Below are positions 56,683-64,000 of a stretch of 64,000 bases of DNA, one piece after another. The notes beneath the pieces were generated by a model, which did no database searches, was not told where the DNA came from, and was given only the letters and a program-made list of their open reading frames with translations. The stretch is from positions 1,565,397 to 1,629,396 of the forward strand of contig MU001499.1 in assembly GCA_010093485.1 (NCBI GenBank). Direction: 5' to 3'. Source of the stretch: Karstenula rhodostoma CBS 690.94 (Eukaryota > Ascomycota > Dothideomycetes > Pleosporales > Didymosphaeriaceae). Positions within the stretch are counted from its first letter, which is position 1, and each line of letters starts with the position of its first letter. The position numbers were made by a program, and so were the translations under genes.

Positions 56683-58092
56683 TGGAGAGACGTGCATTTC
56701 ATGGGAGCTTTTCGGGTGGAGAGCGCCATTTATAGAGATAGGAACGTGTGGTTGCCGGTGTATGTGTTTGGCATGCTTAGGTATACCCGCACATCGACCT
56801 GTCGGTCAAAAATCGATTGCGGCGAAGCGACCGCGTGCGTGAGACGATTGAGCCGAGCTTTTTTTTTCAAAGAAAAGCGCAAACGGCGTCATCGGCGGAG
56901 ATAGGTCCCGCATGTATATCGCACTGCGCAAGATACATGATGGTCGGGAGGGCGGCAGCGGAGCAAAGTAAGTAGGTCCAGATGTCGCTTATATCAACCC
57001 CGGGCTCCTCTTCAATCTGCAACCGACTACTTTCCAGTACGTGTTATCAACACTTCGTTTGCTGCCTCTCAAACGTTTTCCCTTGCCCTTACAAACCAAT
57101 TTCCAAGCGCGCCAATAATGGTCCTCCACAAACGAAGCACAATGCGGCGGTTGTGTTCCACCCTGCCACCGAGTTAGGGGATAAGAAGGGGTGCTGACTA
57201 TACTATATCGTGAACCACACATACTCTGTAAAAAGAGAAGAAACGACACATGCTGGACGGTGCTAGGTTAGCGGACTATCGGTACTGAGCTCCAATAGTC
57301 GGATAGCGGCGGTTTATGAGCAGAGAGCTAGAGTTGGGTTTGATTGCTTGTGTTGTGGTAGGTTTGGCAAGCGGGGGTTTGATAGTATGATAACTGAAGT
57401 TTGTAAGAATATAACTATCCAGAGGGAAATAATAACAAAAAGGTAGAGTTTCTGTAAGGAGTAAAAATGATCACAAGGTGTCTAGCTAACAATTCAGAAT
57501 AAACGTAAAATATGGCTATAGAATATGGAACTGGGCCCTCCAATTGGGAAGTGCAAACCGAAAAGTTACTGCGAAAGACTCCTACAATGCTAGGATCGTG
57601 TTAAGATGGTTAATCGTGTTGGGGTAGAGAAGTGTGAGCTTTGGTAGATACATGCTCCATGTGACGTCATTAGGCTCTGATTAGTGGCTTCTTAGTTCAG
57701 CGTTCCCTGTGGTTTTCCACGTCAAACGGTCAAACATGCCACAAAGTTTGGTAGCAACGCATCGTTTGTAAAGCGCGCTTTGATTGATTTTCTATTTCAT
57801 GGTGCTTGAGCGGTGTTGAGATAGTTGAGACGACGATATTCCCAGAGCCACAGTTATACGTGACTCACCCCAACCACATCCTCTCCTCGCGGGCGCCTCC
57901 CTATTGTCTTCCACGGCCCCGGGATCCCCACATGTCCTTTAATTGATTTTCAGTAATAAAAGAGAAGCAAGATCCCCGCGGTGAGAAAGAAGCTGAACCT
58001 GTTGCCAAGACCCAGTCACCGCCAAATACTCTCCGACTCAACGCTTTTCGTACTCACTCGCTGCCCATTGACAACGCATTGAATTTTGCAAC
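56683..58092. other. Intergenic, 1.4 kb, AT-richer block
   Basis: No gene is visible. The part 57200-57850 looks clearly richer in A and T than its surroundings (many TA, AAT and TTG runs), possibly an old decayed insertion. The proximal promoter of the glycosylase gene lies at the right end. Confidence 0.5.
57662..57669. promoter_or_regulatory. CRE-type palindrome TGACGTCA
   Basis: A perfect ATF/CREB-type octamer 424 bp upstream of the MBD4-like glycosylase ATG. Fungal bZIP factors of the Atf1 type bind this site. Function here is inferred from sequence only. Confidence 0.3.
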
Positions 58093-59037
58093 ATGGACGG
58101 TAATCACCATCAGCTGTTCTCTCCTGCGCAGCTCATCGCGCAAGCCTGTGCGTCCTTGGAATCTGGATCCTCCCTCCTGACCCAAGCTGCGACCGACCTA
58201 TCATATGCGACAGCTTTGCTCAACCAAAGCATAACACCTCGCTCAAAACAGAGTGGTCGAAAGTCTTCTAAGATAGGCGGACCGAAATCCCAGTCCCAAA
58301 AAGGAGCAAAGAAACCAACCATCTCGCCATACTTCCCCGAGCCCAACAACAAAATCACAAAGAAACCAACTGCAGGTCCCACCAAATCTCCCTTCTTCCC
58401 CGAGCCCTTCTCTCGCGACCGCCCACCACCAGGTTTGAATTTTGAGCTACAAACTCCAGAATTTGGCCTCATCCAAGAGCGCATATGCGGGAGTCTATTT
58501 GCGCTCATCGTCCAAGCTATCTTATGGAACAAAACCAAGGGCACCGCAGCCCGACCTATCCTGTGGAAAGTCCTATGCACCTATCCGACGCCAGAGCTGC
58601 TCGCGTCTGCCGATCCAATCGCAGTTCAGGAACTCATCCGCATACTCGGGCTGCAAGAGCGAAGAGCGCAATGTCTAGTCAAGCTGGCCAATGTTTGGGT
58701 AGCTGCTCCACCGTCAGCCGAACGGCGATACGGGCGTCGCAATTATCCCACGCAGGGGAGTAACAAAGAAGTTAAAGACCGTGAGCTGCTAGCTCGCAAC
58801 GACAAGCGAGAGGGCTGGGAAATCGGGCATCTTCCAGGTATTGGACAGTACGCGCTTGACTCGTATCGCATATTCGGACGTGATCGCCTGCTCGGGCTCC
58901 AGAACGCGGAGGGAGTAGAACCCGAGTGGAAAAGGGTCGTTCCTAGCGACAAGGAACTTGCTCCGTATGTTAAGTTCAAATGGGCACAAGAAGGATGGGA
59001 CTACGATGTCGCCTCCGGAGCCAGAACAAAGTTATAA
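58093..59037 (+). CDS. MBD4-like HhH-GPD DNA glycosylase
   Basis: A single exon of 314 aa. Residues 1-110 are a basic, disordered region with two copies of a short motif, SPYFPEPNNK and SPFFPEPFSR. The glycosylase domain follows: ERICGSLFALIVQAILWNKTKG, then IRILGLQERRAQCLVKLA, and the helix-hairpin-helix LPGIGQYALDSYRIF. The Asp in ALDSYRIF aligns with the catalytic Asp of MBD4. The C-terminal WKRVVPSDKELAPYVKFKW matches the MBD4 end. No methyl-CpG-binding domain is present, as is usual in fungi. Likely role: excision of T or U from G mismatches in the nucleus. The FPEP repeats could bind a partner (inference). Confidence 0.9.
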   Translation: MDGNHHQLFSPAQLIAQACASLESGSSLLTQAATDLSYATALLNQSITPRSKQSGRKSSKIGGPKSQSQKGAKKPTISPYFPEPNNKITKKPTAGPTKSPFFPEPFSRDRPPPGLNFELQTPEFGLIQERICGSLFALIVQAILWNKTKGTAARPILWKVLCTYPTPELLASADPIAVQELIRILGLQERRAQCLVKLANVWVAAPPSAERRYGRRNYPTQGSNKEVKDRELLARNDKREGWEIGHLPGIGQYALDSYRIFGRDRLLGLQNAEGVEPEWKRVVPSDKELAPYVKFKWAQEGWDYDVASGARTKL

Positions 59038-59285
59038 TACCCGCGCGACTCCACCATTGAATATATGTGTGTTCGGTTCATGACAACCTGCGGCTGCTCT
59101 GTTTGTGCAATATTTTCTTATTAGTCAGCTTACTCAGCTTCTCTCGTGGCTTGATGTTGTGCATATGTTTACGACTCAAAAGCACAGCCACTAGGATCAG
59201 TGGGGTCTTATCTGACAGTTCGATCTGCAGCGGTAGTCATTCGCATGATCCGGTACGAAGTCGTGGAGGGAATCTTTTAAGCTTT

Positions 59286-59640
59286 CAAGAATCAAATGGA
59301 CTGCTGTGTCTTTGTACGTTGGAGGCGAAGATACTTCCGCCGAAACGCTGAACGCGTTCTTCCTAGCCATGAGCATGGTCACAGACGTGCAAAGCAAAGC
59401 GCAAGAGGAGATCGATGGCGTGATTGGTACGCAAAGACCGCCTGCGTTTGGTGATCGAGAGCAGCTATACCTGAACGCTGTTGTCGAGGAAGCGTTATGT
59501 TGGCATCCCATCCTCCCATTTGGGGGTGCCCCATGCATCTAATGAAGAGTATCATATTAACGGCTACCGCATTCCTAAAGGTGCGATCATTCTTCCCAAC
59601 GCATGGTGGTTCACACGCGATCCGAAGGTCTACCCTGTGA
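59286..59640 (+). pseudogene. Cytochrome P450 relic (I-helix to K-helix region)
   Basis: An isolated piece of a microsomal P450 of the O-methylsterigmatocystin-oxidoreductase-like type. It reads WTAVSLYVGGEDTSAETL (I-helix), then AQEEIDGVIGTQRPPAF, LNAVVEEALCWHP and, after a frame change, VPHASNEEYHINGYRIPKGA and DPKVYP. The G5 run at 59522-59526 has one base too many. The Arg of ExxR is Cys (EALCWHP for EALRWHP). No N-terminal part and no heme-binding Cys region are found nearby. The fragment is not functional. Confidence 0.8.
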
Positions 59641-59699
59641 ACTATATAAAAAGCATATTTTCTGCAGATCTTCCGTTGTTTTCCTTCACAAAAACGATA

Positions 59700-60240
59700 A
59701 CCATCACTTTCTCGAGGTCAGGTACAGCATTTTTTCCCTTTCGTCCAGTTCAAACACTCTTGACGATACCACTAGCGTCCATTGGCCACCCTCAAGTTTG
59801 ACATTCTCAATTTCATCGTCATCTACGTAAACACTCAATAAAACCAGCTCTTGTCCTTTGCATCTCCCCGAGACACTGACGCGTCTGCCCTCCTTACCTT
59901 TGACAACAGATGCAATGGCTGTGAGCTGTGGTATGTCGAACGCGATGTTCTTCGCCTCCTCGGTGACCTCGAAGATATCGGTGGGCAGCGCAGGCGTTCG
60001 TTTAGGTGTCTGACGCAAGTTGCTCGCCTTTTCGAAGGCATATGCATAAAGAGACTGCTGTCATCTTAAGCCCTAGAGACGAGAGTAAGGTTGACAGGCA
60101 TGCCAATATCGGCCATTACACCCGCCAGAACAGTGACAGTAGGTATACGGATCGCGCAGTTGCCATTTGAATACAAAACACCGTTTCGCCCAGCTTCTGT
60201 AGCAACTGGAAGCTGTCGATAATATGTTGAGTGATGGCTT
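59700..60240 (-). pseudogene. Amidase-signature family pseudogene, C-terminal part
   Basis: On the minus strand, from about 60230 downward, the reading is NGVLYSNGNCAIRIPTVTV, then VMADIGMPVNLTLVSRA, which is the conserved C-terminal core of amidase-signature enzymes. A stop (TAA) follows at the position where Tyr or Phe is expected, and a one-base frame shift comes 10 codons later. The reading then resumes as YAYAFEKASNLRQTPKRTPALP in the frame of 59704-60018, with a C-terminal extension. The Ser-Ser-Lys catalytic region is not found upstream, so the gene is truncated as well as broken. Confidence 0.65.
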
Positions 60241-60697
60241 AGCTAGCTGCTAGTCTCGTTTATGGGTAAAACAAGTCTTGAATTGGGGTGGTGTTACCAC
60301 TAGTGAAAATTGCTCAGATTCCTTTCCTATCGTCGAATCGTCAGTGCAATCCGCGTCAAGGGCTCTGATGCCGATCCAATACACACTGGACATGTCGTGC
60401 GCATCTAGGAAGGTCTTTTCGGCACACAATTCCAAACTCACTGGAGGTTGCTCCGCGCCATCTCACCGCGCACGCCACTATCGGTTCCGAACGACTCGTC
60501 CAACACCCTTATCACTCAGCAAAAGAGCCTTCTAGTAAGAACCACTTGCTCCTCCGTCCACATCCGCATCAACAAGCAAAGACACCTGCAAATCCTTACA
60601 CATCGAACCAAACGATCAATCTCTTCAGTCTATTCGGAACTATATACATGCACCAAGCCAACCCCACCTCCCCCTTCCTTCAATCCTCAACCCCCAT
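60241..60697. other. Spacer between the amidase relic and the GH6 gene
   Basis: Minus-strand short ORF at 60250-60441 has no recognised motif and may be further amidase debris. The right end is the 3' side of the GH6 gene. Confidence 0.4.
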
Positions 60698-62055
60698 CTA
60701 AAACTGCGGCTTCGCATTCTTAAGCAGCTCCTCAAAGTACACCTGGTTCCACTCTCCCGCCTCAGGACTCGGCTTAAACGCATCATTGTTTCCACAGAAA
60801 GAATCGTACCGCGTGGCAGAGGTGTCGCTCGTGCCGTCGGACTCGCCGCCAGGCTTGCCCCAGACGAAGGCGTCGACGAGCTCGGCGCCCGTGGTGGAGG
60901 TGGGTCGCACGCCGAAGCCTGCGCCCTTGACGTTGCACCAGTGGCCCCATTCCTCGCGGAGGCCGGTGACGGCGTTGCTGGGGGGTGTGTTAGTAGTGTG
61001 TGAGAGAGGGAGGGGAGGGGAGGGGAGGAAGGAAGATGGAATGGAATGGAATGGACGTACCGGCCGGTGTCGATGATGGCGTGGTTGGGGTGGCCGGCGG
61101 TCTGGAGGGCCGCGCCGAAGAGCTCGACGTAGAGTTTTTCGTTTTGGGCCTTGTTGTACTGGGCGTCGCTGGCCTTGGAGAACTCTCCTGGGCTCAGGTC
61201 GCTGCGTGCAGTTAGTTGCCGTAATGCTACGGTGCAAGTGTTGGGACCGTCACTTACAAGGCGTTCCAGCCGGCAATGTTGGTGGATATACCGCGGACCT
61301 GGCTGGGCGAGCCCGCAGCTTTGTAAACCTTGGCGAGCCCCTCGGCGCCGGGCTTGAGGTTGTCGTTCCAGCCGAGCCAGCCTCCGTGGCCGGCGTCGAC
61401 GTACATGACGACGTTGGGGAGGTTGAGGGTCTTGAGCGCGTACGCGACGCCCTCCTCGTAGCCGGACTTGGACTGTTGGCATGCGGTCTCGTCGATGTTG
61501 GTGACGAGGTTGGGCAGGGAGTCGGGCTCGATGATGAGGGCGAAGGCCTGGTTGGGGTTGGCCTTGAGGATGCCAGCGATGACTTTGTCTCTAGTTAGTT
61601 TTCCGTGTGTGTGTAGAGTGGGAGAACTCACCATCGATGTACTCGGTCTTGTACCTGTTGATCTCGCCGACCTTGAGCTCGCCGTTGGAAGCCTTAGCAG
61701 CACAGTCGCGACCGGGGAGATCGTAGATGACAAGACCCAAGACGTTCTTGCAGGGGATGTCGGTGGCAAGCTCCGTCTTCAGCTTCTGGATGTTGGCAAT
61801 GGTGTCGAGCCAGAGGAACGAGCCGACATCGCCGACTTTGGCAGCGGCCGTGGCAAGGCTCTTGTCGCTCAGGTTCTTGACTGCCTCCGCGACCTCGGCC
61901 TTGTAGAAGGAGTTGGCGTGAAGGGTGTAGGATTTGAAGACGTTCTCGCTGCCGCTGAGCTTGACCGCGGAGGTGCAGGCCCTCTTGGTGACGGGCTGGG
62001 AAGGCAGGGCAGAGGCGAGGGTGGCCAAGGCCAGGATGGAGGTAGAGGTCTTCAT
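60698..62055 (-). CDS. Glycoside hydrolase family 6 cellobiohydrolase, secreted
   Basis: Exons 61632-62055, 61258-61582, 61061-61201 and 60698-60977 (introns 49, 56 and 83 bp; phases 1, 2 and 2) encode 389 aa. A signal peptide (MKTSTSILALATLASALPS) is followed by a QPVTKR processing-like site. The GH6 fold is clear: FLWLDT, LVIYDLPGRDCAAKASNGE (holding the catalytic acid region), LIIEPDSLPNLVTN, MYVDAGHGGWLGW, GISTNIAGWNAF, HAIIDTGRNAV (across intron 3) and FVWGKPGGESDGTSD. It releases cellobiose from the non-reducing ends of cellulose. There is no cellulose-binding CBM1 domain or linker at either end, so it is the single-domain form. Intron 3 carries GGGGA and GGAAT repeats. Confidence 0.95.
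61001..61056. repeat. GGGGA and GGAAT short tandem repeats within an intron
   Basis: On the + strand about three GGGGA units (61009-61026) are followed by GGAAG and three to four GGAAT units (61036-61054). They fill most of the 83-bp third intron of the GH6 gene and, on the gene's own strand, form its pyrimidine-rich body. Confidence 0.75.
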
Positions 62056-63170
62056 GGTTGAGGATTGTGGTGAGGCAGGCCTTCAGTGTGAGGAGTTGTT
62101 GGCTTGGAGGTCCAACTGAAACGAATGGCGAAGGCTTATATACTCAAGCCGGGTGTAGATACTTTCGCCCTCCCTAACCATTCATTATGCCCAAGTCAAC
62201 TTGATTGCGGCGTCAGGTCAGTTTACGGAGTTTGCTTTCCGCCCATTGATTACCCCGGAAAGCGCAAGGTCCCGTACGTGAGCCCGTTGAGCCGCATGCT
62301 GGGGTAACATCCTTTTGATAGGATGGAACATTCTCCACTCCACACTTTGAAGACTTGCGTGCTCAACGGCGACCGGACCGTATTCGAGTCGAATGTAGGA
62401 CCGTGCCCCTGGAATAATAGAAGTCTCATGGAAACAGCTTAGATATTGCAATTCTCTGGGCACCCCACCTTTCTTTTCTAAGATCTTCTTGTTTCTCGAC
62501 ATATCGAGAGGGTACGGCGCGTACCTCCAAGATGATAGGTACAGAGCAGTACAAGGAGGTTTACAAACCATGCACTATGGGAGACCCAAGGCGGAGGGCA
62601 GGGCCGGTTGTGAACCAGGGCCCCTCACAGCATTGTATACAAGTTCTTGGGATCCTATATCTCGTGACAGTGGAATTCCTGGGTTGCGAAGCTTGATGAG
62701 CTGTTTCAAATAAAATTTGCCGATCCGTTGCCGTTTGTGTAGCAAATTGGCGCTCCGCATTCTGAACAGGGTATCGCGGGACTGCAAGCCTAAATTGTCT
62801 TGTGACGACACGTCGCGAATTTTCCCGGTTAAACTAATCCACTTACTCAATGTTCATAGAGCCGCCAGCCGATCAATGCCTTGGCTAGAAGGTAGATGGT
62901 ATGTCCTAATTGACTGCCGCATGGTCGGAGCATTTTGCGCGGTTCGTGGATGCAGCCGCACTTTATGCCCCGCAAGCGTGCCGAGGGTGTGGACCTACTG
63001 TCTCACGGAGGTACAGGCGTGCGTAACTTCAATGGCTTCTAGAGACATTCCATACTGGTCTTGAACGCAGGTCAACTACGCCTCACATAGGGTGAATATT
63101 GAAGGTCACATCTCATGTAATATCGTCTGCTTGGTATTTGAATTTTGTTGCGATGCTGGGCACTGTCTGA
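62056..63170. other. Intergenic, 1.1 kb
   Basis: Promoter of the GH6 gene and 3' side of the coactosin gene. Only short unassignable ORFs. A palindrome-like GGTTGTGAACC occurs at 62605-62615; I could not fold a tRNA around it. Confidence 0.5.
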
Positions 63171-63838
63171 TCAATATGCCGAGCCTTGTCTATCATCTAT
63201 AGCGCGTACCAAGTCAACAAAACGCCAATACCAATCTCCATGTATGGGGAAGACTGAGTGTAGGGAGAATTGGGGGGTGGGGAAGTGTGGGTGATAGTGT
63301 TGGTAAGGCTTTGACTTACAGTTCGCGCCCATGGCTTTGCGCAGTTTCATTTCCACTACATCAGCCTTGAGGTCATGCTTGTCACTAGTTTGCACTTCCA
63401 CCGCGTACGTCCTGATGACTTGTTTGACCTGTCCGCTTTGAAAGCTCATCTTCGCTTTCCGCATGATCTTCGTCTGAGGACCTATATCATCGATGTTAAC
63501 TCATCCGTTTCTTCACTAGGAAATTTCTATGACGCAAAATCTCGTATCGTCTCAGCATCGCACTTACCCGCCCAGATGACGAAGCAAAATTTCGTTCGTT
63601 CAGAATATTCATCGTTTCCCAACTTCACTCTCACATACGCATACGCTGCTTCATCGTCTCCCAGCGTCTCGGTCATCTCCGCGATATCGCCGGTGCCGGT
63701 TTGGGCCAGTTTCAGAGAATCCGACGTGGCAGACGCATACTTGAGAACTAGCCACGTGGTCTCTGATTTGTCGGAACGCACATCCTCGTACGCTTGCGCA
63801 ATGTCAGGGTCCGATAGGATGTCACCTGGTGGGGCCAT
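63171..63838 (-). CDS. Coactosin-like actin-binding protein (ADF-H domain)
   Basis: Exons 63568-63838, 63320-63481 and 63171-63196 (introns 86 and 123 bp; both phase 1) give 152 aa. A single ADF-homology domain: AYEDVRSDKSETTWLVLKY, then AAYAYVRVKLGNDEYSERTKFCFVIWAG, KMSFQSGQVKQVI and a C-terminal EMKLRKAMGANYD. This is coactosin rather than cofilin: there is no N-terminal Ser-containing actin-severing motif, and the KFCFVIWAG strand fits coactosin. It binds F-actin in the cytosol. The last coding exon has only 26 nt and is fixed by KAMGANY being split across the junction; reading through the intron gives an extended, unrelated tail. Confidence 0.9.
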
Positions 63839-64000
63839 TGTGGTTGTTGTACGATCGTGACAGTGTGTTTGCAGCGTTGCTGTGGTTTGTTCTTGAGCTC
63901 AGGGGATAGCGGTGAAGATGGTGGGGAGGGTTTTGAGATTCGGCGTTAATGCGGGGCCATAATTCTGGGCCTGAACGGCCAATAGGAGGCAAGTCGCTTG
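63839..64000. promoter_or_regulatory. Promoter side of the coactosin gene
   Basis: The last 162 bp of the window lie upstream of the coactosin ATG. No specific element was recognised. Confidence 0.4.

Noticed and set aside
62575..62650. tRNA-like GGTTGTGAACC element
   Set aside because: No matching acceptor stem, D-arm or anticodon arm could be placed on either strand.

Overview
The window reads as nuclear DNA of a filamentous ascomycete (Pezizomycotina; a Dothideomycete is plausible but not shown). Support comes from densely packed genes on both strands, many 45-60 bp introns with GTRNGT donors, CTRAC-like branch sites and YAG acceptors, and typical gene content: KAR9, a group X hybrid histidine kinase, alternative oxidase, peroxisomal alcohol oxidase, a GH6 cellulase and P450s. 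I rebuilt gene models by hand. In nearly all of them the splice phases close exactly and the conserved motifs read through the junctions.

Layout. 0.17-4.2 kb (+): ALG9 mannosyltransferase, then a heme-dependent oxidative N-demethylase-like protein. 5.5-11.0 kb (+): an LTE1-type Ras-family GEF of about 1,733 aa. 12.3-14.6 kb (-): CorA-like metal transporter. 15.1-19.8 kb (-): two neighbouring CYP52-like P450 pseudogenes. 20.1-22.7 kb (-): beta-carbonic anhydrase, then allantoicase. 23.5-26.0 kb (-): ankyrin plus DIL protein. 26.6-34.6 kb (+): a 2,478-aa group X hybrid histidine kinase. 35.0-36.2 kb (-): PPM1, divergent from RPB5 (36.4-37.2 kb, +). 37.7-39.8 kb (-): MAD1. 40.4-41.5 kb (-): a PIG-L/LmbE-fold protein. 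42.4-45.4 kb (-): KAR9. 46.3-47.8 kb (-): an unrecognised 508-aa protein. 48.4-48.9 kb (+): acylphosphatase. 49.9-51.2 kb (+): alternative oxidase. 52.7-55.4 kb (+): peroxisomal alcohol oxidase. 55.8-56.7 kb (+): GNAT acetyltransferase. 58.1-59.0 kb (+): MBD4-like DNA glycosylase. 59.3-60.2 kb: relics of a P450 (+) and an amidase (-). 60.7-62.1 kb (-): GH6 cellobiohydrolase. 63.2-63.8 kb (-): coactosin/ADF protein.

Most of the window is housekeeping. Possible functional links are three mitotic regulators within 40 kb (LTE1, MAD1, KAR9), allantoicase beside a carbonic anhydrase, and alternative oxidase beside alcohol oxidase. All three are inferences from proximity. The accessory parts are 15-20 kb and 59-60 kb, where P450 and amidase genes have decayed.

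I did not find a convincing undescribed system. The most useful observations are nearly intact P450 pseudogenes, genes hidden by tiny exons (carbonic anhydrase, acylphosphatase, the CorA start), a GC-AG intron, a PIG-L protein lacking one acidic active-site residue, and a 60-bp coding minisatellite in the histidine kinase tail.
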